A stretch of DNA of 64,000 bases from Pirellulaceae bacterium (GTDB lineage Bacteria; Planctomycetota; Planctomycetia; Pirellulales; Pirellulaceae). The translations under genes were made by a program, and so were the position numbers. The stretch is from contig JAQWSU010000060.1 of assembly GCA_029243025.1 (NCBI GenBank), forward strand, positions 54,462-118,461, given 5' to 3'. How positions within the stretch are numbered: the first letter of the stretch is position 1; every line of letters begins with the position of its first letter. The notes under the pieces are model-generated. The model was not told the origin of the DNA, made no database searches, and saw only the letters and a list, made by a program, of their open reading frames with translations. Below, piece after piece: positions 44,956 to 54,106 of the stretch.

Positions 44956-46503
44956 TTATTCATGGGGCAAATCACCACTCACGGATGAGCGACGGCGTTT
45001 GGAAAAAATGAGGGGCCAAGCCCACAAGCTGAGGCAGCAGATCGCCAGGGTCCATGAAATGGGGGAGCTTAAAAACGCCAGCGGGGAATTCGATTTTGTC
45101 AGGCATTGAATGAATTTGTGTTCCAAGGCGCCACCTAAGATAATTCCTAACACGACAGGTCCGAGCGGCGCACCCAGGCGTTCGAGTAGGAACCCGAGGA
45201 TTCCCATGACGAGCATCACCGTCACGTCGAAGTAACTCGCGTTCAACGAGAATGATCCGACGATGCAGAAGATGACAATGGCTGGGATCAAAATGTTTCG
45301 AGGAATGTGAACGAGCAGGGTGCCCGCTCGGATGGCGATCAGGCCGAGTGGGATTAGTAAGAGGTTTGCCAGAATGAAGGTGATGTAGATTCCAAACACC
45401 AAGACAGCTTGAGGTTTGGAGAGATCAAAGATGTCGGGGCCCGGTTGAATATTCTTCATCAGAAGCACGCCAATCGCGATCGCGGTGACCGAATCGCCGG
45501 GAATGCCAAAGACCAAAGCGGGGATCCAGGCACTTCCCAAGGCGGCGTTATTTGCTCCCGTGGCATCGGCGAGTCCTTCTTCAGAGCCTCGCCCGTATTT
45601 CTCTGGATGAGCTGAGAATCGTTTGGAGACCGCATATGAAATCCAGGCGGCGATGTCCGCTCCCGCTCCCGGCAGCATACCGATGAGCGAGCCGATCACA
45701 CTGCTGCGAATCAACTGCGGTACACGGCGGATCGACATGGGGACGACGTACTTGATCACTGTCGAAATCGCGTTTTGGTCGTTGGTCGTACTTTCTTCGC
45801 CGTCGATTTCATCCGCCGGCCGGCCCAGATTGGAAGTGAGTGCGTTACGAAGTAACTCCGAAACCCCAAACAGGCCGATCATGGCGGGTATAAAATTGAT
45901 TCCCGTAATCAGCTGATCAAAGCCGAAGGTTAATCGAGGTTCGCCGTAATCGGCTCCTAAACCGATCGTGGAGAGCAACAAGCCGATCAGCAACGCCAAC
46001 GCTCCTTTGAGCCGTGAATCGTCGGAAACAACGGCTGCACAGGTGAGTCCTAGAAGGTAGAGCCAGAAATACTCGAAGCTCGAAAAATTTTCGGCAATCC
46101 GAGCAAGTAACGGGGCGGCAAAAATCAATACCAGCGTACCGAACAGGCCGCCGAAGACACTAAAGATCAACGAAATTCCCAATGAACGCCCCGTTTGGCC
46201 TCGTTGGGTTAACGCATAGGCATCTGAGGCATATGCGGCGGACGCTGGGGTACCCGGAATTCGAACTAGGGTCGCCGGAATATCGCCGGCGAAAATGCTA
46301 CATGTCACCGTCGTCACAATAGCGGCGAGTGCTTGAATATCGGACAAGAAAAACGTTAATGGAACCATCAACGCCACCGCCATCGTCGCCGTGAGTCCCG
46401 GAATCGAACCCACGAAGATACCGTAGGCCGCTGACAATAGAATGATTCCCAAAACTTCCGGTGTCAGAATCAATTCCAACGCCGAGCTAAGTACTTCTAA
46501 CAT
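44956..46503 (-). CDS. tctA: tripartite tricarboxylate transporter permease TctA
   Basis: A 515-residue permease with about 12 hydrophobic segments. The family motif G-S-I-P-G-L-T-A-T-M at residues about 32-41 and a repeat of it in the second half (M-L-P-G-A-G-A-D-I-A) are present, as are G-I-P-G-D-S-V-T-A-I and D-I-P-A-T-L-V-R-I-P-G-T-P. TctA moves citrate-like or other carboxylates with cations, fed by TctC. I use the ATG at 46503, one base after the stop of the upstream TctC-TctB fusion; the longer open frame would overlap that gene. Confidence 0.92.
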   Translation of the reverse strand: MLEVLSSALELILTPEVLGIILLSAAYGIFVGSIPGLTATMAVALMVPLTFFLSDIQALAAIVTTVTCSIFAGDIPATLVRIPGTPASAAYASDAYALTQRGQTGRSLGISLIFSVFGGLFGTLVLIFAAPLLARIAENFSSFEYFWLYLLGLTCAAVVSDDSRLKGALALLIGLLLSTIGLGADYGEPRLTFGFDQLITGINFIPAMIGLFGVSELLRNALTSNLGRPADEIDGEESTTNDQNAISTVIKYVVPMSIRRVPQLIRSSVIGSLIGMLPGAGADIAAWISYAVSKRFSAHPEKYGRGSEEGLADATGANNAALGSAWIPALVFGIPGDSVTAIAIGVLLMKNIQPGPDIFDLSKPQAVLVFGIYITFILANLLLIPLGLIAIRAGTLLVHIPRNILIPAIVIFCIVGSFSLNASYFDVTVMLVMGILGFLLERLGAPLGPVVLGIILGGALEHKFIQCLTKSNSPLAFLSSPISWTLAICCLSLWAWPLIFSKRRRSSVSGDLPHE

Positions 46504-46504
46504 G

Positions 46505-47890
46505 TCACCATCCAAACCATCCGCGTGGCAACGGCACACGCAAAACGGTTGTGAAAAGCTGATAAATGCCCACGGTAAATGTGATCGCCAGCAAAATCGC
46601 CAGCCAGGGGCGAACTCCCATCCAGACACCGAGTCCGCACAAGATGACAAAACTGATAATCACAAAACCTACGGTTTCGGCAAATGCCGCGTAGAGCCCG
46701 ATCGCCATCAGCACGAGCAGACAGCTGATCACGCCGTGCGGCGTGATTTGGAGTTTTTCTCTTTCGTCCCTGACGTCGCTCTTGTTGCGCGCGGATTGAA
46801 TGACAATCCCGATGATTGTGGCTGCCATTAAGGCCACGATGATGTAGGGAAAGGTCATCGGGTTGAACGGATCCTCATTGACCGATTGCATCGCGTCACT
46901 TGTGAGTAACACGCCGAACTTTTGATCGGTCTCGCGCAGGAATTGATCCAGTTGAGCGCCCGTGCGATAGGTGTGGTCAAACCCTGATTTTTCCATGAAT
47001 TCGGGGAAGGTTACGTCGGATACGGTCGTCTGACCGGCCACGATTCGATTCAATGCTTGCAGCAGCGTGCGTTGAACCTCTTTCGGTGTGCCTTTGGGAA
47101 GGGCCAGTGCCCGCCAGCCGCCCAGCGACCAGTCTGTTCCCTGTTCAGCAAAGGTGGGAACTTCTTCGTAGCCCTTCGCTCGTTCAGGCGACATTACGCC
47201 AAGCGGTCTTATTTTTCCAGCCTTATAGAGCGTTGCGGCTTCTGGCAGGCTGCAGCAGACCATATCAATGCCGCCACTAATCAAATCCTGTAAGGAGGGT
47301 CCGGATCCGGTTGACGATACCCAGACGACATCATCCGCGTTGAGACCCGACTCGATGAGCCAGCCTGCGATCGCCAAATGCCAGGCTCCTCCGGAGGAGG
47401 TCCCCGATGCCGTGAGCTTTTTCGGGTTTTGGCGAATGTCCGCTTCTAACTCTTCCAACGTTTGCCAGGGCGCGTCGGCGAGAACAAACAAAGCGGCATA
47501 GTCTTCGTTGACGGAGATCAAGGGTTCGCAAGAATCAACGTCTAATGAAGTCAAGCCGCTCCAATGCATCATGTTGAGCTCAAGTGTCGCCATTCCGATG
47601 GTGTAGCCATCGGGCCGAGCGTCCATCGCTCGGCTGTGACCGGTGACGCCTTTGCCCCCCGTCGCGTTAATGACGTTGACGGCCGTACCCAGTTCGCCTT
47701 CCAGATGTGCGGCCATGGTTCGTGACACACGGTCAGTGCCGCCACCTGCTGCCCACGGGCAAATCAGTAAGATTGGGCGATTGGGGTATTGATCCGTTTT
47801 GGAACAAGCACCAAGCAGAGAGACCGCTATCCCCAGAATCGTCACCCAAGTAAAGCGAATAAATTCGAATTTCGCCCTGCAACCGTTCAT
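46505..47890 (-). CDS. fused TctC (substrate-binding) and TctB (small membrane) transporter protein
   Basis: A 461-residue protein. It begins with a lipoprotein signal (L-G-A-C at about 27-30), then a Bug/TctC solute-binding domain (P-W-A-A-G-G-G-T-D at about 45-53, I-N-A-T-G-G-K-G, G-S-G-P-S-L-Q-D). The last 140 residues (from N-P-M-T-F-P-Y-I-I-V) contain four hydrophobic segments, the plan of TctB. The two are usually separate proteins, so this is a natural fusion that tethers the binding domain to the membrane complex. The start is the ATG at 47890. Upstream of tctA. Confidence 0.88.
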   Translation of the reverse strand: MNGCRAKFEFIRFTWVTILGIAVSLLGACSKTDQYPNRPILLICPWAAGGGTDRVSRTMAAHLEGELGTAVNVINATGGKGVTGHSRAMDARPDGYTIGMATLELNMMHWSGLTSLDVDSCEPLISVNEDYAALFVLADAPWQTLEELEADIRQNPKKLTASGTSSGGAWHLAIAGWLIESGLNADDVVWVSSTGSGPSLQDLISGGIDMVCCSLPEAATLYKAGKIRPLGVMSPERAKGYEEVPTFAEQGTDWSLGGWRALALPKGTPKEVQRTLLQALNRIVAGQTTVSDVTFPEFMEKSGFDHTYRTGAQLDQFLRETDQKFGVLLTSDAMQSVNEDPFNPMTFPYIIVALMAATIIGIVIQSARNKSDVRDEREKLQITPHGVISCLLVLMAIGLYAAFAETVGFVIISFVILCGLGVWMGVRPWLAILLAITFTVGIYQLFTTVLRVPLPRGWFGW

Positions 47891-48041
47891 TAAGAGACGC
47901 CTCGTCAAGTTAGAAGAGTGCCTGAGGTTTGTTTCCTTTGGCCCGGATTATAACTCGCTGGCTACGACAGGTCATCTCCCTGTTTCGGCCAAATCTGTCA
48001 TCACCCAATTCACAAGATGGAGCCGTTGCAACGCCCAATGG

Positions 48042-49976
48042 CTACTTGAAGAGCTCGTGATCGGCGTTGCCTCCGGCGATAAGGTAGGCCAGCAGGTCGT
48101 AGACGTGGCTTTCTTCGACGAGCGTGTTGAGCAATTGCTCGGGCATGGGGGAAAGCTTCGATCGGGAGATGTTTTCGATCGAAGCTTTGGCGATGATGGT
48201 GGGGTCACAGGTGGCAAGGGGATCTTCTTTAATCAGCAGCCTGTCTTCGCTGTCCTCGACGATTACCCCTCGTACGATCCGTCCATCGTCGATCTCGACG
48301 ATCGCGGTCGCATACTTATCCTCCACTTTTTTAGAGGGGTGCATAATATGTTGGAGGATTTCGGTCGATGTTTTGTACTGCTCACTGATCTTCGTCAGCT
48401 CGGGACCGATCCGCCCGCCCTCATTATTGATTTTGTGACACGAGTAGCAGGATGCCTTGAGAAACATTCGTTGGCCATTTTCGAAGGATCGACCTTCGCT
48501 CAAGCGAGATAGGTTCTCAGACAACCGATCGTAGGTCCATTCCACAGTGCGAATGCCAAGTAATTCGTCGGCGGATGGTAAGACTGGGTACCTGGCAAAG
48601 TACTCATCGACTCGATCGACGACGACAATTGCACCATACATTTTGCTCCAGTGGCCCGGGAAAGTGCAGACGAACGCATAGGTGCCAAGTTGATCCGGAG
48701 CGACAAAAAACAGCGACTCACGATCATCTGGTTGAATCATGTTTGTTGCATGGAGAATTTTGTCCGACTCGGGAAGATAGCCACGTTCGATGGCATTCGC
48801 ATCATTTTGCATGCGATCGGCCGCAATGCCGACCTCCTCGCGAGCCGCGGGCGAGTCAACGATTACCAAGTTGTGTGGCATGATGTCGTGATTTTCGAAC
48901 ACGATTTGCACGCCTTGTCCGGCCTGGAGCACGAGCACCGTTTGGTCATACCTCATTTGTTCTTCAATCGACTTGATGCGAATCGTCTTAACCGCCAGCC
49001 GTTTCAATTCGGATTCGATGACTGCTGCTTCATCTGATGGCAGGAGATTCGAAATGGTTTTTAATAGCTTCCGTGTATTCTGGGCGTTGGAGCTTGTTCG
49101 TTGGTTGAGTGGCATCTTTTCAAGGTGTTGTAGCAGACCTTTCGCGAGAGGTTGGTGTTGACCGGGAGTCCACCGGTCGCTGGAAATGTTGGTGATGGCT
49201 CGGATACAGGCGTCGGGGTGGGTGCCCTGTTGCACGAAAGTGCTGAATAGATCAAACGTGTCGCTACCTTGTTCATCCAATAACGCAGCCGCTTCAATGG
49301 CGGCACTTTGGATCTCGTTCGAGGGAGCGTTCTTGAGAAGTGGCTTAACCTGTTGGAACAGTTGTTCTCGGGATATCTCCGTCGGGAAATGCGGCACCGC
49401 ACGAAGTAAATCCAACAAGATGGCGTTGGATTCTGATGCGAGTTGCCAGGCCTCAACCGTTGATTGGTCGGCGGCAACGAGTGCAGCCAGTGCGGCTTGA
49501 CTGGTTACTGGGACTTTGGCTTCCATGCCGAGTCGTTGCAGAGCATCTCGATGTCTTATTAGGTCGGGGCTTGGCTGTCGTGGCAGTAAGCGGGTTAGAT
49601 CTGCGAGTATGTCAAGTTGGTTTTCCGCCTGGGGATGGTTGTCGAATTGTTGGATCCACGGGAGGAGTTCCGCGACGGGATCTGTTTTGCGGATCTCGGC
49701 GAGTTTTTCGATCGCTTCGAGTCGAGCAGCCTCGGGGATCTGGGTGCGTTTCAAGAACTGGATGCAAACCGGTTCGGCCCGTTCAAATTGCAGTAATTCA
49801 GTGACATCGCGGGTTCCCAGATAGCGATCGGCGATGACAGGGTTGCGAATGAATCGCGGCAGAGGTTTCCGCTTCGCCAAATCATCGGCTTGCGTTCGTG
49901 CTCCCAGGCCGATGGTACCCAGGGTCATCAGGCAGCAGAGCAAGCAAAGCCAATGCGTGCTTGTGCGGGTCAACAT
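48042..49976 (-). CDS. secreted HEAT-like / cupredoxin / cytochrome c protein
   Basis: A 644-residue exported protein (start ATG 49976, signal C-L-L-C-C-L-M-T-L). The first 300 or so residues are helical and repeat-like (HEAT-type). Then a type-1 copper domain with H-N-L and C-T-F-P-G-H-W-S-K-M (Cys-His-Met ligands). Then a cytochrome c-type motif C-Y-S-C-H-K at about residue 510-515 within the C-terminal heme-binding unit typical of planctomycete (PVC) proteins. The copper and heme centres would carry electrons in the periplasm. It is the second gene after the propeller protein, 73 bp apart. Confidence 0.87.
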   Translation of the reverse strand: MLTRTSTHWLCLLCCLMTLGTIGLGARTQADDLAKRKPLPRFIRNPVIADRYLGTRDVTELLQFERAEPVCIQFLKRTQIPEAARLEAIEKLAEIRKTDPVAELLPWIQQFDNHPQAENQLDILADLTRLLPRQPSPDLIRHRDALQRLGMEAKVPVTSQAALAALVAADQSTVEAWQLASESNAILLDLLRAVPHFPTEISREQLFQQVKPLLKNAPSNEIQSAAIEAAALLDEQGSDTFDLFSTFVQQGTHPDACIRAITNISSDRWTPGQHQPLAKGLLQHLEKMPLNQRTSSNAQNTRKLLKTISNLLPSDEAAVIESELKRLAVKTIRIKSIEEQMRYDQTVLVLQAGQGVQIVFENHDIMPHNLVIVDSPAAREEVGIAADRMQNDANAIERGYLPESDKILHATNMIQPDDRESLFFVAPDQLGTYAFVCTFPGHWSKMYGAIVVVDRVDEYFARYPVLPSADELLGIRTVEWTYDRLSENLSRLSEGRSFENGQRMFLKASCYSCHKINNEGGRIGPELTKISEQYKTSTEILQHIMHPSKKVEDKYATAIVEIDDGRIVRGVIVEDSEDRLLIKEDPLATCDPTIIAKASIENISRSKLSPMPEQLLNTLVEESHVYDLLAYLIAGGNADHELFK

Positions 49977-50049
49977 CGCGAGCCTCTTTTGATGGCAAGT
50001 GACGGAGGGCAAGAAACTCGAATACAACTTCGCGCGTGCAGATGATCGC

Positions 50050-52689
50050 TCACTGGAGATAAGGATCCAGCGTGTCCATCGTTTCCTTTAACGTGTACTT
50101 TAAGTACGTGTCGTCGGGTTCGGCTAAGGACGAGAGGGCGATTTCGGCGGCGGTGATTGCCTGTTCATCTCGGAAGAAACTGCAGGCTCTGACTGCTTCC
50201 AATCGTACACGAGGGTGTTCGTCAACAGCTCGATCGGCCAGCAATCCGAGGGGATCGTCAAGTTGATCACGCCAATAGCAGAGCACTCGTGTGGCTGCTG
50301 CTCGTGCACGCGGTTCAGGTGAGTTCAGAACTTGTTGCAACAGTTGGTCGTCCACTTGGTTGTGGTGTTGCAGCACCCAAAGTGCTTCCAGTCGATGATG
50401 CTCGTAGTCCGGGTCAGCCGAATTCAATCCACTCAGCCAGTTCTTGATAGCGGCCGCCACCTCTTCAGTGTCGTGCAGACGTAATTCGAGACGAGCTCGA
50501 TAGCGGGTTCGGTCTTCGGGTTCTTTGAGAAGGTCCAGTAATACCGGGGTGGGTTGACCCGCGATCTGGACCGGCTCTAATAATGGACGATCTTTGCAAC
50601 TGATTCGCCAGATCCGTCCGTGCTCGTGGTCTCGACTCGGATCTCGAATCGAGTGCTGCATGTGTCCGACTAAAGCATTTTGCCAATCGCAAACGTAGAG
50701 AGCCCCATCCGGCCCAAACTGTAAGTCGACGGGGCGGAAATTGCGATCTTTGGATCGGACAATGAATTCAATTTCTTTCGCGTTGAACCCCGATCCATCA
50801 TCGTTCATTTGATGTTGGTAAACCCCCTGTTCTCCAATGCAATTATTCAGCAAAAAGTTGCCTTGCATTTCTTCCGGGAAATGGCGGCTGGAAACAAATT
50901 CGCAACCGGCCGTGGGCCGAAAGCGTTTCTTGATGAATTGGTTCATTCCACGATGTTTGCGGTGATAGCCTACATGTCCGGAAAAGGCGGTACCGAAATA
51001 GTTGGCTCCGCCTGATGCGTCCGCGACAAAGTTTTGGCCCCAACGGTCGAATACATGTCCCCAAGGATTGGCGAAATTATAGGAGACGAAAACGTCGAGC
51101 TTTTCTGTGCGTGGTTCGTAGCGAAAAACACCCGAGTTTTTTAGTCGGACGGGCCCATGTGGGGTTTCAATCTGGCTGTGATGAAAGGTGCCTTCTTGGA
51201 AGTATAAAGCTCCGCCAGGGCCCCATTCGAAGGCGCTGATCGCGTGATGCGTGTCAGCTGAATCGAAGCCACGTAGCTGGCGAATGCGGAGATCTGCACG
51301 GTCGTCGCCGTCGGTGTCCCGCAAAAACAAAATGTCAGGTTGTTGAGCCACATAGGCCCCACCATCTGCCAACTCGAAGCCCGTGGGGACATGCAAGTCA
51401 TCGGCAAACACAGTGCACTTGTCCGCTCGCCCGTCGTGGTCCGTATCCTCCAGGATCAACAGCTTGTCATTGACGTCTGTCTTTGGCTGATACTGAGGAT
51501 AGGATGGCATGCAGACCACCCAAAGTCGTCCCTGGGCATCAAAGGTGAACTGGACTGGATTGGCGAGTTCCGGGAAATCTTGTTCGGAGGCAAAGCAATT
51601 GATTTCAAAACCCGGAGCTAATTCGAACTGTTCGATCGCTTGATCCGGACTCAAGTAATCGAGCTGTCCGGTTTTTCCTTGTTGTTCGATGTTGAAGTTG
51701 GTTTTGACGGGGATGAAATCAGGGGCGTTGCTGTCGTCGATCGTTTCGGCAACCGGCTGACCTTTGGCAACCGCCCAAATCCGTTGGTCCCGATTGGCCG
51801 TCATTGCATCAAGAATCTCCCGTTCCCGTTCCATCACGTCACGATTCGAGATGGATTTGTCGGGCTCAAAACGTAAATTCGAGCGACCCCCGTAAATGTA
51901 GAATCCATCGACAGCTCGATATCGATGCCACCACTGGAAGTTCTTTTCATCAATCTGGGCTTTCAATTTGGCGTTAATTGTGTCACTTGAGCCAGCAGCA
52001 CCGAATAAGCCCTTGTCGAGGATTTTTGCCAACTGTTGATGGCCTGCGTCATTGAAATGCACTCCGTTGATGGTCAGTTGCTCGTCACCTTCAAGCATTT
52101 GCTGGCTCGGCGAAAATAAATCGACAAAACCGACACCTGTCTCAACCGCTACTTCTTTCATCGCTTCGGTGTACAGCCGCAGGTTTTCATTGATCGGAAC
52201 GACGTCCGGACGATTCGAATCACCGAAATCTTCGTGGGCGTTCGGCGAGATCAGAACGATGCGCGGTGCCGCCTGGCCATCGAACTGCTTGCCTTGTGTT
52301 TGTGCGATTAGCTTTTTTAAATCGGCCTTGAACGAGACAATTCCCTCGGGGCCGGCAAATGCTTCCGTCGCGCCGAAGAAATAAAGAATCACCGAAGCAG
52401 AACTGTGTTTCAGATGGTCATCGGGGCTGCCAAAGTTCGCCGAGCGAGGACGCAGGAACGCTTCATCTGCCGGGAAGCAAAGGTTGCGAACGACCAGCTT
52501 GTGATCCGGGTAGCGTTGGTGTAAATGCGATTCCCAGTAATTAGCATGTTGGAGGCTTTCGCCCAATCCATTACCTACCAAACAAATGTGATCGCCTTTT
52601 TTTAGCTCTAAAGCCTCTGCGTGAACATGAGCCACCATGGCACTGGCCAGCCAGCTGACAACCAATAATCGGATTGCTTGTCCGTTCAT
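50050..52689 (-). CDS. secreted SGNH-like / beta-propeller / HEAT protein (PVC dehydrogenase type)
   Basis: An 879-residue exported protein with signal L-V-V-S-W-L-A-S-A-M-V-A-H-V-H-A. Residues about 30-230 resemble an SGNH hydrolase but with G-N-G in place of the G-D-S and N-G-V-H-F-N-D-A-G-H in place of D-x-x-H, so it may be inactive. Residues about 360-700 form the NHL-type beta-propeller of PVC membrane-bound dehydrogenases (F-D-A-Q-G-R-L-W-V-V, D-T-D-H-D-G-R-A-D, F-G-P-D-G-A-L-Y-V-C-D-W), and the C-terminus is HEAT-like. The family's usual heme domain is absent here and appears in the next gene. Confidence 0.87.
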   Translation of the reverse strand: MNGQAIRLLVVSWLASAMVAHVHAEALELKKGDHICLVGNGLGESLQHANYWESHLHQRYPDHKLVVRNLCFPADEAFLRPRSANFGSPDDHLKHSSASVILYFFGATEAFAGPEGIVSFKADLKKLIAQTQGKQFDGQAAPRIVLISPNAHEDFGDSNRPDVVPINENLRLYTEAMKEVAVETGVGFVDLFSPSQQMLEGDEQLTINGVHFNDAGHQQLAKILDKGLFGAAGSSDTINAKLKAQIDEKNFQWWHRYRAVDGFYIYGGRSNLRFEPDKSISNRDVMEREREILDAMTANRDQRIWAVAKGQPVAETIDDSNAPDFIPVKTNFNIEQQGKTGQLDYLSPDQAIEQFELAPGFEINCFASEQDFPELANPVQFTFDAQGRLWVVCMPSYPQYQPKTDVNDKLLILEDTDHDGRADKCTVFADDLHVPTGFELADGGAYVAQQPDILFLRDTDGDDRADLRIRQLRGFDSADTHHAISAFEWGPGGALYFQEGTFHHSQIETPHGPVRLKNSGVFRYEPRTEKLDVFVSYNFANPWGHVFDRWGQNFVADASGGANYFGTAFSGHVGYHRKHRGMNQFIKKRFRPTAGCEFVSSRHFPEEMQGNFLLNNCIGEQGVYQHQMNDDGSGFNAKEIEFIVRSKDRNFRPVDLQFGPDGALYVCDWQNALVGHMQHSIRDPSRDHEHGRIWRISCKDRPLLEPVQIAGQPTPVLLDLLKEPEDRTRYRARLELRLHDTEEVAAAIKNWLSGLNSADPDYEHHRLEALWVLQHHNQVDDQLLQQVLNSPEPRARAAATRVLCYWRDQLDDPLGLLADRAVDEHPRVRLEAVRACSFFRDEQAITAAEIALSSLAEPDDTYLKYTLKETMDTLDPYLQ

Positions 52690-53078
52690 CGTATCTCCAT
52701 TTCTTAGCAGTGAAATTCTTGTCGAATTGAGTCGACCTGAAAGCTCGGAGGGAAGTGCCTTCCGCGACGATAATTGGCAGGGAGGGATGCGTGAGGCGAA
52801 GAAGGCTCGAAGATTGTCGATCGGGCCAACGACACCCCGGTTCGAAGTGGCAGGCTTCCCGCAGTATACAGCAAAAACGAGCCGTTGCCGAACGGGGAGT
52901 TCAGTTCAAGCAGTGAAACAGCCGAACACGATTGAATACCGATCAACGTCGGGGTGAGTTTACATCAGCCGGTGGCTGACGTACGATCCAAGCCTGGCTG
53001 GGTTGGGGATTCGTGCCCCTACGGCCCTGGTTCCCAATAATTGCGGACTTTTCCATTTGCATTTCTTGAGGTGTTCCC
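52690..53078. other. divergent intergenic region
   Basis: About 390 bases between the propeller gene and the plus-strand isomerase gene. It must hold promoters for both. A GAGGTG ribosome site lies just before the ATG at 53079. No gene or RNA otherwise. Confidence 0.5.
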
Positions 53079-54029
53079 ATGTCGATTAACCGTCGCAAAT
53101 TCCTCTCAGCTTCTGTCGCCACGGCGACGGCTACATCGGTCGCGCTGGCTGGACAGCGACCTGCTGCTCATGCTGACGACCAGACGACCTCGACTCACCA
53201 CCCAAATCCGATTGCTATTTCGTCATATTCTTTTTGGCGCTACAACGACGCCACAAAACTTCCGATTGAACGTTGTATCGATCTCGCGTCTGAGATGGGG
53301 TTTGATGGTTTCGAAGTATTGCATGTTCAAATGCAGGACGAATCAAACGGGTATTTGCAAAAGCTGAAACGTCGCGCGTTTGTCAATGGAATGTCGTTGT
53401 GCGGCTTTTCGACCCATCAGGGATTTGTCAGTCCAGATCCGGCAGTCCGCAAAAAAAACATTGACCATACACGCCGCTGTATGCAATTGGCTCACGAGAT
53501 GGGAATTCCCACCATGCGAGTGAATACGGGACGCTGGCGGACGACGAAAAGTTTTGATGAACTGATGGCGAACAAAGGAATCGAACCTCGACTTGAAGGT
53601 TACACAGATGCCGAAGGCTTTGAATGGGTGATTGATAGTTTTGAGCAACTCATTCCAGACGCAGAAAAATACGGGGTTCTGATGGGACTCGAAAACCACT
53701 GGGGGCTGGGGCGGACGGCCGATGGGGTGTTGAAGATTGTCGACGCCGTTGACTCGCCTTGGTTGCAAGTCACGTTGGATACGGGGAATTTTTTTGAAAA
53801 CCAGTTAAAGCAGTATCGTCAAATGGCGCCGAAGACGGTTTTTGTCCAAGCGAAGACTTATTACGGCGGGGGCAAATGGTACACGCTTGATGTGGATTAC
53901 CCTGCCGTGGCAAAAATATTGCGAGAGCAGAATTATCGAGGTTTCGTTTCGTTGGAATTCGAAGGGAAAGACGATTATGAAACGGCTATTCCCCAAAGCC
54001 TAAAACTTTTGCGAGCTGCTTTTGCCTAA
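53079..54029 (+). CDS. Tat-exported sugar phosphate isomerase/epimerase-like protein
   Basis: A 316-residue TIM-barrel protein of the xylose-isomerase-like/AP-endonuclease-2 superfamily. It starts with a Tat signal N-R-R-K-F-L-S-A-S-V, then N-P-I-A-I-S-S-Y-S-F-W. Barrel motifs: M-G-F-D-G-F-E-V-L, L-M-G-L-E-N-H-W-G, V-T-L-D-T-G-N-F and F-V-S-L-E-F-E-G. Substrate unknown; such exported members in planctomycetes likely process sugars. Preceded by a GAGGTG Shine-Dalgarno. Confidence 0.88.
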   Translation: MSINRRKFLSASVATATATSVALAGQRPAAHADDQTTSTHHPNPIAISSYSFWRYNDATKLPIERCIDLASEMGFDGFEVLHVQMQDESNGYLQKLKRRAFVNGMSLCGFSTHQGFVSPDPAVRKKNIDHTRRCMQLAHEMGIPTMRVNTGRWRTTKSFDELMANKGIEPRLEGYTDAEGFEWVIDSFEQLIPDAEKYGVLMGLENHWGLGRTADGVLKIVDAVDSPWLQVTLDTGNFFENQLKQYRQMAPKTVFVQAKTYYGGGKWYTLDVDYPAVAKILREQNYRGFVSLEFEGKDDYETAIPQSLKLLRAAFA

Positions 54030-54106
54030 TTATTTTGAAATGGCTTCAATTGATGCGACGCTGGGTTTCTTGCTAAACAATTAATATCAGATGGAAAGAA
54101 GTGCGG

